Of a stretch of 13,345 nucleotides of DNA, positions 5,843-13,193 are shown piece after piece (position 1 is the stretch's first letter; each line of letters starts with the position of its first letter). Position numbers and translations under genes: made by a program. The stretch is from Treponema sp. (GTDB taxonomy: Bacteria > Spirochaetota > Spirochaetia > Treponematales > Breznakiellaceae). The notes below the pieces were generated by a model, which made no database searches, was not told the DNA's origin, and saw only the letters and a program-made list of their open reading frames with translations. The stretch covers positions 1 to 13,345 of the forward strand of contig JAISLX010000117.1 of the NCBI GenBank assembly GCA_031277045.1. The letters are read 5' to 3'.

Positions 5843-6026
5843 GGGGCCGCGCCGGGCAGCCCGGCGCACCGGCTGCGGGCGGAACAAGGCCGGGACGCGG
5901 CAGGGCCGCCGCGATGACGCCGGGCATGGGATCTTTCCGGCAGTGTGTTATTTACAATGTTTTCAGTGATTATAACCATTCTGTTTCCACAAATTCAGTG
6001 GCAAAATTTCTTCATGTTTTTCAAAA

Positions 6027-6048
6027 CCGGCCGCAGGAGAGCGGCCGG
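6027..6048 (+). promoter_or_regulatory. Leader hairpin before the solute-binding protein gene
   Basis: CCGGCCGC (6027-6034) and GCGGCCGG (6041-6048) form a perfect 8-bp GC stem around AGGAGA, 28 nt before the ATG at 6077. The region upstream (5940-6026) is markedly AT-rich and is where the operon promoter should lie; TATAAC at 5971-5976 is a possible -10, without a good -35 at normal spacing. No riboswitch class is recognised. Confidence 0.4.
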
Positions 6049-6076
6049 ACAAATCCAAACGGGAAGGAAAGCGAAA

Positions 6077-7579
6077 ATGAGGAAATTTGAGAAGGCGGCC
6101 CTGCTGACAGCCGCCGTGCTGATGATTTGCGGCGCTTCGTCTTGTTCAAAAAAAACCGCAAATACTGATTCGAGCGGCAGCGGAGTATGGGACGCGGCGG
6201 TTTTGAGCATTACCTATACGGGACAGCCCATAGCCGACAATGCCCAGGCAAAGATTGAAATGGAAAAAATTACAAACTCGCGTATCAAATTTACCTGGGT
6301 TTCCAATTCAAACTACGAAGACAAACTAAACACCATGATGGCCTCGGGCACTCTGCCGGCTATCGTGGTCCTTACGGGGCTTAGCTCCAGCGTGGTAAAC
6401 AACATACGCGCCGGCGCGTTCTGGGACATTACGGATGAAATCCAGAACTACGAGTATTTGAAGCAGACCAGCCCCATAACGATAAACAACCTGAAGATAG
6501 ACGGCAGGCTTTACGGCCTGCCCCGGTCCAGGCCGGTCGCGCGGAACGGGATCACGTACCGGTACGATTGGGCGGTCAAGGCCGGCATACCGGAACCCAA
6601 AACCACGGAAGATATTTACCAGCTGCTTAAATATTTCACGGAAGGCGACCCGGACGGAAACGGCAAAAAAGACACCTACGGCATGACCTGGTGTAAATAC
6701 GACGGACCGCTTGATATTATCACCACATGGTTTGGCGGCGGCAACCAGTGGGTCGAGCAGGACGGCAAGTATGTTCCGTACATGTTCACCCAGGGTTACA
6801 TGGACGCCATGAATTTCGCGCGGAGGCTGTACCAGGAAGGACTGGTCAACGATGACTTTGCCAGCCGGGACACCGCGATTTGGGCCGACGACATAAACTC
6901 AGGCAAATCCGGAATGTATATAGACGTTTCCGACCAGGCGCGGCGTACCGACAATGCCCTGCTGCAGCTTGACAAGGAGAAATACGCCGGCGCCATTTGG
7001 GTTGTGAATTCCGTTTCCAGCCCCGCCGGATTGTACAACCTGCCGACAGCGGGTTATGCGGGCATGGTTGCCGTTTCCAAAAGCGGCGCGAAAACCCAGG
7101 AAGAAATGCGCAAGGCGCTTAACTTTATCGACAGGACCAACACCACCGGGGCGATGAACCTCTTTACCTATGGTGTTCCCGGCGTTCACTTTGATATTGT
7201 GGACGGGTACGCGGTGCGCCGCACGGACCTGCCGGAGGCTGAGGCGAGCATCAGGGTGAACGAGGGCTTTGACCAGTTCATGACAAACGTTACGAACAAC
7301 GCAACTCCCGAAAAATTTGATCGCATCCGGCAGCGGGTGTTCGATGTTCAAAACAACAGCGACATGAGCATCCTGGTGGCGAATCCCTGCATTACCTTCA
7401 GCGCCTCAAGCCAGGTGTACTCCGAAAAGGGATCCGATCTTGATACCATCCGCCGGGACGCCCGGATTCAGTACATTGTCGGCCAGATAGACGAGGCTGG
7501 CTGGCGGGCCGCCATGGAAACATGGAAAACCGCGGGCGGACAGGCGCTTATCGACGAGTACAACAGCATAAAAAAGTAG
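6077..7579 (+). CDS. ABC transporter substrate-binding lipoprotein, carbohydrate (CUT1/LplA-LipO type)
   Basis: The protein has 500 residues. The N-terminus MRKFEKAALLTAAVLMICG, then ASSC, is a lipoprotein signal with the lipidated Cys at residue 23, so the mature protein is anchored in the envelope. The body fits large solute-binding proteins of the LplA/LipO/YtcQ group, which capture oligosaccharides or uronides for LplB/YtcP-type permeases. A calcium-loop-like DPDGNGKKD at 191-199 (Asp191, Asp193, Asn195, Asp199) is typical of that group. The frame is open 44 codons upstream of 6077, but the lipobox position and AAGGAAAG seven bases upstream fix the start. A terminator-like hairpin separates it from the first permease gene, which should favour excess binding protein. 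The substrate cannot be read from sequence. Confidence 0.9.
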   Translation: MRKFEKAALLTAAVLMICGASSCSKKTANTDSSGSGVWDAAVLSITYTGQPIADNAQAKIEMEKITNSRIKFTWVSNSNYEDKLNTMMASGTLPAIVVLTGLSSSVVNNIRAGAFWDITDEIQNYEYLKQTSPITINNLKIDGRLYGLPRSRPVARNGITYRYDWAVKAGIPEPKTTEDIYQLLKYFTEGDPDGNGKKDTYGMTWCKYDGPLDIITTWFGGGNQWVEQDGKYVPYMFTQGYMDAMNFARRLYQEGLVNDDFASRDTAIWADDINSGKSGMYIDVSDQARRTDNALLQLDKEKYAGAIWVVNSVSSPAGLYNLPTAGYAGMVAVSKSGAKTQEEMRKALNFIDRTNTTGAMNLFTYGVPGVHFDIVDGYAVRRTDLPEAEASIRVNEGFDQFMTNVTNNATPEKFDRIRQRVFDVQNNSDMSILVANPCITFSASSQVYSEKGSDLDTIRRDARIQYIVGQIDEAGWRAAMETWKTAGGQALIDEYNSIKK

Positions 7580-7654
7580 CAGGGCCCGCACAAAGCGGGA
7601 ATTGTCCCGGGGTTTCAAACGCCGGATAATTCCCGCTGCGGGCTGAATTTTTTT
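7580..7654 (+). terminator. Intercistronic terminator/attenuator between binding protein and permease
   Basis: The left arm at 7580-7607 (CCCGCA, GCGGGAATT-G-TCC) pairs with the right arm at 7624-7645 (GGATAATTCCCGC, TGCGGG), with a small bulge, followed by AATTTTTTT. It begins immediately after the TAG stop. As an internal terminator with partial read-through it would set a binding protein to permease ratio. Confidence 0.75.
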
Positions 7655-7682
7655 AGCGGCTCAAAACGCAAGGGAGGATGCC

Positions 7683-8597
7683 ATGATCGGCAAAAACAGC
7701 ATACCGGGGCGAATTCTGCGTGATAAATGGCTGTATGTGCTTGTTTTACCGGGGCTTATCTACTATATCGTTTTTAAACTGGTGCCGATGTTTGGCATCA
7801 TAGTCGCCTTCCAAACCTACAACCCCTACACAGGATTCCTTAACAGCCCCTTTGCGGGCTGGAAAAATTTCAGGGATTTTTTTACCCACCGCGAATTCCT
7901 CCTTCTGTTCAAAAACACCCTTTACATATCGTTTCTGAATATTGTTTTTTACTTTCCGGCGCCAATAATACTTTCCCTGCTGTTGAACGAGGTGCAGCAC
8001 GGCTGGTACAAGCGGGGCGTACAAACCCTTGTTTATATTCCCCATTTTTTGTCCTGGGTTATCGTCTACAGCCTGTTTTACATGCTGCTTACCACCGATG
8101 GCGGCATAATAAATTTGTTTGTTGAAATGACAACGGGACGCAGGATACGTTTTCTGGAAGACCCCGCCTGGTTCAGGCCCATAGTTATCGTACAGACGAT
8201 TTGGAAAGAGACAGGCTGGGGGACGATTATCTTTCTGGCGGCATTGGCGGGTGTGGACATAGAGCAGTACGAGGCCGCGATAGTTGACGGCGCGGGACGC
8301 CTCCGGCAATTGTGGCATATAACCCTTCCCGCCATAAAAAGCACGATTGTCATACTCCTCATCCTCAGGATGGGCAGCGTCCTTAACACGGGCTTTGACC
8401 AGATTTACCTGCTGATGAATTCCCTCAACCGGCCGGTCGCCAACGTCTTTGACGTGTATGTGTACGAACAGGGTATAACCCGGGGCTCCTTTAGTTTTGC
8501 TACAGCGGTCAGCCTGTTTAAATCCATAATAGGCATGATTTTGGTGTATGGGACCAATTATATTGCCAAGAAAGCCGGTGAAACCGGTATATTCTAG
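7683..8597 (+). CDS. ABC transporter permease, LplB-type (CUT1, first membrane subunit)
   Basis: The protein has 304 residues with about six membrane segments, beginning WLYVLVLPGLIYYIVFKLVP, then LYISFLNIVFYFPAPIILSL and LSWVIVYSLFYMLL. The cytoplasmic EAA loop reads YEAAIVDGAGRLRQLWHITL followed by PAI, the docking site for the ATPase. It forms the translocation pore with the product of the next gene. GGGAGG lies 5 nt before ATG 7683; an overlapping ATG at 7678 leads at once to a stop and is rejected. The TAG stop at 8595-8597 begins a dispersed repeat (copy A) which fills the 71-bp gap to the second permease. No ATPase gene accompanies the pair, as in many CUT1 systems that share an MsmK-like ATPase encoded elsewhere. 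Confidence 0.93.
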   Translation: MIGKNSIPGRILRDKWLYVLVLPGLIYYIVFKLVPMFGIIVAFQTYNPYTGFLNSPFAGWKNFRDFFTHREFLLLFKNTLYISFLNIVFYFPAPIILSLLLNEVQHGWYKRGVQTLVYIPHFLSWVIVYSLFYMLLTTDGGIINLFVEMTTGRRIRFLEDPAWFRPIVIVQTIWKETGWGTIIFLAALAGVDIEQYEAAIVDGAGRLRQLWHITLPAIKSTIVILLILRMGSVLNTGFDQIYLLMNSLNRPVANVFDVYVYEQGITRGSFSFATAVSLFKSIIGMILVYGTNYIAKKAGETGIF

Positions 8598-8661
8598 CGG
8601 CCTGCTGCGCTTGTGGATTTTTTGGGGTTTTACGCGCGAAGCGCGACAAACTCCTGGGAGG
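8595..8661 (+). repeat. Stop-codon-anchored dispersed repeat, copy A
   Basis: The repeat begins at the permease TAG as TAGCGGCCTGCTGCGCTTG, continues with GGATTTTTTG, the local hairpin CGCGC-GAA-GCGCG and GACAAACTCC, and ends with GGGAGG. That last motif serves as the ribosome binding site of the next gene. The first 30 bases match copy B at 13191 at all but two positions. Confidence 0.8.
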
Positions 8662-8668
8662 TTCTATT

Positions 8669-9541
8669 ATGATAAGGAACGATACAAAGCTTTCGAGGAT
8701 ATTCGATGTCTGCAACTACATTTTTCTTCTGCTCTACGGCATATTGTGCATTATGCCGTTTTTGTATATTGTGGGCGCCTCATTTGCCAGTTCATCGGAA
8801 ATCATAAGCCGTTCGATATTTTTAATACCGCGCAGCCCTACGCTGGAAGCCTACCGGTATGTTTTTTCATCGCCGACCCTGCCCCGGGCCATGATTGTTT
8901 CGGTGTATGTTACGGCGGCCGGCACGCTGACCAGCATGGCCTTTACCCTCACTATGGCTTATGCCGTCTCGAAAAAACATCTTGTGGGCAGGAACATCCT
9001 GCTTAACTTTATCGCCTTTACGATGGTGTTTTCAGGCGGCATGATACCCACCTTTCTGGTGGTGAAAGGCCTGGGGCTTTTGGACAGTTTTACCGCGTTA
9101 ATTCTTCCCGGCGCCATAAATACCTTCAACCTCATAATCGTAAAAAACTTTTTTCAGCAGCTCCCCGGCGAACTGGAAGAGGCGTCAAAAATAGACGGAT
9201 GCAACGACATGACAATTTTTCTGCGTATTGCCCTGCCGCTTTCCATGCCGGTCATAGCGACTTTTACCCTTATGTACGCAGTTGCCTACTGGAACGATTA
9301 CTTTCATTCGCTTATCTATCTTAACGATATGAAAAAATGGCCGCTGCAGCTTATTTTAAGGCAGATAGTCGCGTATTCATCAGGAAGAATAGAGGGCGCG
9401 GATTATGAATTTGCGCCGCCGCCGGCGATAAGCATAAAGATGGCGGTTGTTGTTTTTGGCACCATTCCCATATTGTGCGTTTACCCGTTTTTGCAAAAGC
9501 ATTTCGCCAAAGGCGTTTTACTGGGTTCGGTAAAAGGCTGA
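8669..9541 (+). CDS. ABC transporter permease, YtcP/MalG-type (CUT1, second membrane subunit)
   Basis: The protein has 290 residues with about six membrane segments, including IFLLLYGILCIMPFLYIVGA near the N-terminus and VVVFGTIPILCVYPFLQ near the C-terminus. The EAA loop is ELEEASKIDGCNDMTIFLRI followed by ALP. The ending FLQKHFAKGVLLGSVKG is characteristic of the YtcP/AraQ subgroup and firmly identifies it as the MalG-like partner. ATG 8669 is 7 nt after GGGAGG, which belongs to dispersed repeat copy A. Together with the preceding permease and the lipoprotein at 6077 it forms a three-gene importer. The downstream hairpin at 9584-9602 may end this operon before the AraC-type gene. Confidence 0.93.
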   Translation: MIRNDTKLSRIFDVCNYIFLLLYGILCIMPFLYIVGASFASSSEIISRSIFLIPRSPTLEAYRYVFSSPTLPRAMIVSVYVTAAGTLTSMAFTLTMAYAVSKKHLVGRNILLNFIAFTMVFSGGMIPTFLVVKGLGLLDSFTALILPGAINTFNLIIVKNFFQQLPGELEEASKIDGCNDMTIFLRIALPLSMPVIATFTLMYAVAYWNDYFHSLIYLNDMKKWPLQLILRQIVAYSSGRIEGADYEFAPPPAISIKMAVVVFGTIPILCVYPFLQKHFAKGVLLGSVKG

Positions 9542-9583
9542 AAAGCGTGGAAAACCGGGCGCGTGTTCATGTACCACACGGGG

Positions 9584-9606
9584 CGGTTCCGCGCCGGAAC
9601 CGATTT
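9584..9606 (+). terminator. Candidate terminator of the ABC importer operon
   Basis: CGGTTCCG-CGC-CGGAACCG forms a perfect 8-bp GC-rich stem, followed by ATTTT. The U tract is short, so termination may be incomplete. Confidence 0.5.
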
Positions 9607-9619
9607 TGCGCGGAAAAAA

Positions 9620-9649
9620 TTGGAAAAAAGTACAGTCCCGTGTTACAAT
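9620..9649 (+). promoter_or_regulatory. Probable promoter of the AraC-type regulator
   Basis: TTGGAA (9620-9625), an 18-bp spacer and TACAAT (9644-9649) form a sigma-70-like promoter. Only six bases separate TACAAT from the ATG at 9656, so the transcript may start at or next to the start codon. Confidence 0.55.
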
Positions 9650-9655
9650 AGCCCC

Positions 9656-10609
9656 ATGATCATAGATAACCGCGTTCTTTGTACCGGCTATGCGGAAATA
9701 TGGCATAACAAAAGTGACGAGGGATCGGGGCTTGATTTTTGTTCCCACAGCCACAGTCAATGTGAAATTCTCTATGTTTTTCAGGGAGAAGTGGAATTCT
9801 ATGTGGAAGGTTACAGGTATCCCCTTCTGCCCGCAAGCATGCTTTTGACTCCGCCCTATAATTTTCACGGCTGGGTACCCCGTTCCCGCAGGATCTACCA
9901 CCGGGTTTCCGTTCTCTTTGCGCCGGAACTGCTGGACCAAACCGAGCAAGGCCTTTTCCTGAAAATGTTCAGATCAGGCCCGCGCTTTTTTCCCAACACG
10001 TCCTCAAAAGACATCTGTTTTTTTATCCGCGCTATTCTGGAATGTGGGGACATGGAAGAACCCCTGCGGAAAACCGCCCTAAAAAGCAGGCTCGTGTCCC
10101 TCCTGTCGGAGATTCCCTTTTTGGAAGAGAACCGTACCCTGGTGCCGGTTTCCGCCGACCAGCGGGTCTTTGGGGTGCTTGAATACCTGGATAAGCACCT
10201 GCGGGAAAAGCTTCCCCTGGAAGACCTGGCCCGCCGTTTTAACATCAGCAAAAACTATCTCAATATCCTGTTCCGGAAAGCTACGGGAACCACGGTGAAC
10301 CATTACATCAGAATAAAACGCCTTGGGTTTGCCCGGCAGGAAATCCAGCGGGGTACCCACGCGGAAGAAGCGGCCTACAATGCCGGGTTCAAAGATTATT
10401 CCAACTTCTTCAAGGCCTATAAATCTTTTTACGGCTCGGCGCCATCGGTCCAGCGGCCAGGCGGATGCCAACACCTCCGGTCCCCGCCGGAACCACAGAG
10501 TACATGTGAAGAACAGGCGCCGCTTGATCCCGGCAGCCGCGTCCGCCGCGCGGAGGACAGCCCGGAACACATATCGCGTTACGCCGGCCCCGGTTTCGCC
10601 CGCCCTTGA
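9656..10609 (+). CDS. AraC-family transcriptional regulator with N-terminal cupin
   Basis: The protein has 317 residues. The N-terminal half is a cupin-like sensor (CSHSHSQCEILYVFQGEVEF, then PPYNFHGWVP). The DNA-binding domain spans about 170-266 with two helix-turn-helix units: LEDLARRFNISKNYLNILFR and EEAAYNAGFKDYSNFFKAYK. It probably senses a sugar and controls the adjacent importer operon; this follows from location only. The start is ATG 9656. The frame is open back to a GTG at 9563, but the promoter-like elements and normal family N-terminus favour 9656. No ribosome binding site precedes it. After GSAPSVQR the frame continues about 50 residues of Pro/Arg/Ser-rich sequence unlike the family, either a disordered tail or an extension created by loss of an earlier stop. 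The TGA stop is embedded in the next promoter's TTGACG. Confidence 0.9.
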   Translation: MIIDNRVLCTGYAEIWHNKSDEGSGLDFCSHSHSQCEILYVFQGEVEFYVEGYRYPLLPASMLLTPPYNFHGWVPRSRRIYHRVSVLFAPELLDQTEQGLFLKMFRSGPRFFPNTSSKDICFFIRAILECGDMEEPLRKTALKSRLVSLLSEIPFLEENRTLVPVSADQRVFGVLEYLDKHLREKLPLEDLARRFNISKNYLNILFRKATGTTVNHYIRIKRLGFARQEIQRGTHAEEAAYNAGFKDYSNFFKAYKSFYGSAPSVQRPGGCQHLRSPPEPQSTCEEQAPLDPGSRVRRAEDSPEHISRYAGPGFARP

Positions 10610-10635
10610 CGTATTCCGGGGGGGAAAGTTACAGT
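10606..10635 (+). promoter_or_regulatory. Candidate promoter of the bactofilin-TPR-mtaB cluster
   Basis: TTGACG (10606-10611), an 18-bp spacer containing seven G, and TACAGT (10630-10635) precede the bactofilin ATG by 59 bases. The -35 overlaps the TGA stop of the AraC-type gene. Confidence 0.4.
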
Positions 10636-10694
10636 TATACCAGCGTGTAGTTCCACGGTTCCGGAACCGCGCAATTTCTGTAAGGGCGGGTTTC

Positions 10695-11060
10695 ATGGCC
10701 GATTTTCGTAACGAAACGCTGGAAGAAGAGGATTTTGATACAATTCTTTCGGCAGACATCGAATTTTCCGGAACCCTGAACTTTGAAAAATCGTTCCTTA
10801 TCCGGGGAAAGTTTTCCGGGAAAATCGATGCTCTGGGTCTTCTGATGATTGACAGGGACGCGGTGGTAGAGGCCGCTATCACCGCCTCCCATGTGATAAT
10901 CTGCGGCCAGGTTACGGGAGACGTAACGGCCGCGGAGAAAATTGAGCTTTCGGCAACGGGAAAACTGCTGGGGAATATAACAGCTCCGGAAATCCTCATG
11001 GAAACCGGCTGTATATTTAATGGACTTTGTACGATGCCCCAAAAAAATCCCGCTCCATGA
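10695..11060 (+). CDS. Bactofilin (DUF583 cytoskeletal polymer protein)
   Basis: The protein has 121 residues. After an acidic N-terminus (NETLEEEDFDTIL) comes the regular beta-helix repeat pattern of bactofilins: ADIEFSGTLNFEKSFLIRGK, FSGKIDALGLLMIDRDAVVE, ASHVIICGQVTGDVTAAEKI and ATGKLLGNITAPEILMETG. Bactofilins self-assemble into nucleotide-free filaments at the membrane and guide local wall synthesis or cell shape; in a spirochaete, helical shape or cell size is a plausible target. ATG 10695 follows AAGGGCGGG at 8-10 nt. The same frame is open far upstream, but that part overlaps the AraC domain and is not bactofilin-like. The TGA stop overlaps the next ATG (ATGA at 11057-11060), indicating translational coupling. 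Confidence 0.9.
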   Translation: MADFRNETLEEEDFDTILSADIEFSGTLNFEKSFLIRGKFSGKIDALGLLMIDRDAVVEAAITASHVIICGQVTGDVTAAEKIELSATGKLLGNITAPEILMETGCIFNGLCTMPQKNPAP

Positions 11061-11728
11061 AAACCGCTGTGAAACATGCCGCTTGCCCGCCTGCCCCTTT
11101 TGCGGGGTTTCGCTGCGCCGCGTTTTTGTTTCTGCTGGTCCCGTCCGCCTTTCTCGCGGCCCAGAACCAGCCCGACGCCCTGGTTGAATACCGGAACGGC
11201 AATTATGAGCGGGCGGTGGCTATTTGCAAGGCCGAAATTACCTGGCGCCCCGCCAACATAGACTCCTACGTGGTGATCTGCTGGAGCCTGTTGTACTTAA
11301 ACCGCTATCAGGAAGCCCATACTTACGCGCAGGCGGGGTGGAATATCAGCCGCTACGATCCCCGGATTATCGAGATTCTGGGGGAGCTCAGTTATTACGA
11401 GGGCCGCAACGGCGAAGCCCTGCGGTACTTTCAAGAGTACATTACCCTGGCTCCCGAAGGTCAGCGAATCGATATGGTGTACTATTTTTTAGGGGAGATA
11501 TACATACGCATGGGCCGTTACCGGTACGCGGATATCGCCCTTTCCACCGCGGTACACTGGACACCGGGGAATGCCACCTGGTGGACCCGCCTGGCCTACG
11601 CACGGGAGAGCGCCGGGGATTTGGCGGAAGCGATTGACGCCTACGAACGGGCCCTGGCCCTGAACCCCCAGCTTCCCGATGCCCGCCGGGGCCTTGACCG
11701 CGCCCGCCAGGTCCTCCGTCCCCGCTGA
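11057..11728 (+). CDS. Secreted tetratricopeptide (TPR) repeat protein
   Basis: The protein has 223 residues. A signal peptide (AAFLFLLVPSAFLAAQ, likely cut after LAA near residue 35) leads to a periplasmic or envelope location. The rest is a stack of TPR-like helix pairs: ALVEYRNGNYERAVAICKAE, LLYLNRYQEAHTYAQAGW, LGELSYYEGRNGEALRYFQE, LGEIYIRMGRYRYADIALST and the clear TPR AYARESAGDLAEAIDAYERA. TPR proteins are interaction scaffolds. The start at ATG 11057 overlaps the bactofilin stop by four bases; a TTG 30 bases upstream is less likely. Coupling to a bactofilin suggests a shared envelope or shape role, but that is inference. Confidence 0.85.
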   Translation: MKTAVKHAACPPAPFAGFRCAAFLFLLVPSAFLAAQNQPDALVEYRNGNYERAVAICKAEITWRPANIDSYVVICWSLLYLNRYQEAHTYAQAGWNISRYDPRIIEILGELSYYEGRNGEALRYFQEYITLAPEGQRIDMVYYFLGEIYIRMGRYRYADIALSTAVHWTPGNATWWTRLAYARESAGDLAEAIDAYERALALNPQLPDARRGLDRARQVLRPR

Positions 11729-11732
11729 TCCT

Positions 11733-13193
11733 GTGTTTTCCGTCTCCGTTCACACTCTGGGCTGCAAGCTGAACCAGTTGGAAGGGGAGGCGATTATCGC
11801 CGCCTTTCGCAGGGAAGGGTTTCCCGTAATCCCCTGGGAAATGAACTTTCGTAGCGAGGACTCCTGTGCAGGGGGCCCCTGTGCAGGGGACCCCAAAGGG
11901 GATGATCCCCCGCCCGGTTCTCCGCGGCGTCTTATGCTGCTTAACACCTGCACAGTTACGTCAATGGCGGAACAAAAGGCCCGCCGGCTTATCCGCGCCG
12001 CCCTGCGGGAAGGGGCCCTGGTCCTGGTAACCGGCTGTTATGCCCAGCTTAATTCCCGGGAACTCGCGGCCCTGGCGGAAGGAACAGCGGGGCGGCTCTT
12101 CATCACAGGCGGAGACAAGAAAAGCGCCCTGCTGGACCTTCCCCGCCGCCTTGCCGGGGAAGGGGGGGAGAACCCCGGCAGTATTCAGGATTGGCTTCTC
12201 GGCCTTTCCGCCGGGACCGGTTCTTCCGCCCTTGACGGGCGTTTCCGTTTTGCCCCCCCTGAATTTTCCGCCCACAGCCGGGCTTTTTTGAAAATCCAGG
12301 ACGGCTGCGACCGCCGCTGCAGCTACTGCCGGGTACGGCTTGCCCGGGGAAAAAGCGTCAGCCTGCCCCCGGAGGAGGCCCTTAAACGGCTGCAAGCCCT
12401 GGAAGCGGCCGGCTGCGCGGAGGCGGTGCTTACCGGGGTGAATATCTGCCGCTACACCTTCCGGGAGGATGGCCCGGCGGACCTGGGAGGGCTTTTGGAC
12501 CTGCTGCTTGGGGGAACGGAACGGATCAGGCTGCGGCTTTCCTCACTGGAACCCGAAGACCTGGACGCTTCACTCCTCCGTTCCCTTGCCGGCGGGCGGC
12601 TGCGGCCCCACTTCCACCTTTCGGTCCAGTCCGGCAGCGGCCGTATCCTGGAGCGGATGGGCCGGCGCTACGGTCCTGAACAGGTTGAGCAGGCGGTGTC
12701 CCAGCTGCGGCGGATCAAAGGGGACCCCTTTGTGGCCTGCGATATTATCGCGGGCTTTCCGGGGGAGGCTGATGAAGATTTTAACGCGACACTGGAACTC
12801 TGCGAACGGGCGGATTTCGCCTGGATTCACGTCTTTCCTTACTCGCCCCGGCCCGGAACTCCCGCGTGGCGCTTCAAAGGGCAAATTCCCCAGCGGGAGA
12901 TAAGCGCCCGCGCGGGCAGACTGCTGGACCTGGCCCGCCGGGGCCGCCGGAACTACATACGCCGCTGGATAGGCAGGGAGGTGGAACTGGTCCCGGAAAC
13001 CAAAACTTCCGTCCTTGTAACGCCGGGCGAAAAACCCGGCGGCGGGTTCCGCGCCGCGACCAGCGAAAACTACCTGAAAATTCTGGTTCCCCGGCCCCGG
13101 GAAGACCGGATTCCGCGCTGCAGGCTCCGGGAAATTCCCCCCGGCTCCGGCGCTCCCGCCGGCTTTGACGCCCTGGGGGATCCCATCCCCTAG
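11733..13193 (+). CDS. mtaB: tRNA t6A37 methylthiotransferase MtaB (radical SAM)
   Basis: The protein has 486 residues from GTG 11733. The N-terminal UPF0004 domain has HTLGCKLNQLEGEAI (Cys11), LLNTCTV (Cys73) and VTGCYAQL (Cys102), which hold the auxiliary 4Fe-4S cluster. The radical SAM domain has CDRRCSYC (Cys192, Cys196, Cys199). A C-terminal TRAM-like part begins near WIGREVELV. The LGCKLNQ and FLKIQDGCD signatures point to MtaB, which thiomethylates t6A at tRNA position 37 to ms2t6A, rather than MiaB. An ATG at 11679 is in frame but overlaps the TPR gene by 50 bp; the GTG gives the family's usual short N-terminus, though no ribosome binding site supports either. A GC-rich in-frame insert lies at residues about 44-68. 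The TAG stop begins dispersed repeat copy B. Confidence 0.93.
   Translation: MFSVSVHTLGCKLNQLEGEAIIAAFRREGFPVIPWEMNFRSEDSCAGGPCAGDPKGDDPPPGSPRRLMLLNTCTVTSMAEQKARRLIRAALREGALVLVTGCYAQLNSRELAALAEGTAGRLFITGGDKKSALLDLPRRLAGEGGENPGSIQDWLLGLSAGTGSSALDGRFRFAPPEFSAHSRAFLKIQDGCDRRCSYCRVRLARGKSVSLPPEEALKRLQALEAAGCAEAVLTGVNICRYTFREDGPADLGGLLDLLLGGTERIRLRLSSLEPEDLDASLLRSLAGGRLRPHFHLSVQSGSGRILERMGRRYGPEQVEQAVSQLRRIKGDPFVACDIIAGFPGEADEDFNATLELCERADFAWIHVFPYSPRPGTPAWRFKGQIPQREISARAGRLLDLARRGRRNYIRRWIGREVELVPETKTSVLVTPGEKPGGGFRAATSENYLKILVPRPREDRIPRCRLREIPPGSGAPAGFDALGDPIP
11863..11892 (+). repeat. 15-bp tandem duplication inside mtaB
   Basis: CCTGTGCAGGGGGCC (11863-11877) and CCTGTGCAGGGGACC (11878-11892) differ at one position and encode CAGGP-CAGDP. 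They are followed by the hairpin-forming CCCCAAAGGGG. The block lies between the first two conserved Cys regions of the UPF0004 domain, where homologues are shorter. Confidence 0.8.

Noticed and set aside
5940..6026. Defined promoter for the importer operon
   Set aside because: The region is AT-rich and TATAAC is present at 5971, but the only -35-like TTTACA sits 14 bp away, too close to support a specific call.
6077..9541. A missing or hidden ABC ATPase in the importer locus
   Set aside because: No Walker A or ABC signature is visible on either strand; CUT1 importers commonly share an ATPase encoded elsewhere, so the absence is not unusual.
10323..10694. Upstream extension of the bactofilin frame
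   Set aside because: It overlaps the AraC DNA-binding domain in another frame; the bactofilin similarity and ribosome binding site support the ATG at 10695.
10079..11077. A 332-residue minus-strand open frame across the AraC and bactofilin genes
   Set aside because: Antisense to two well-recognised genes, with no family resemblance and the biased composition expected of a shadow in GC-rich DNA.
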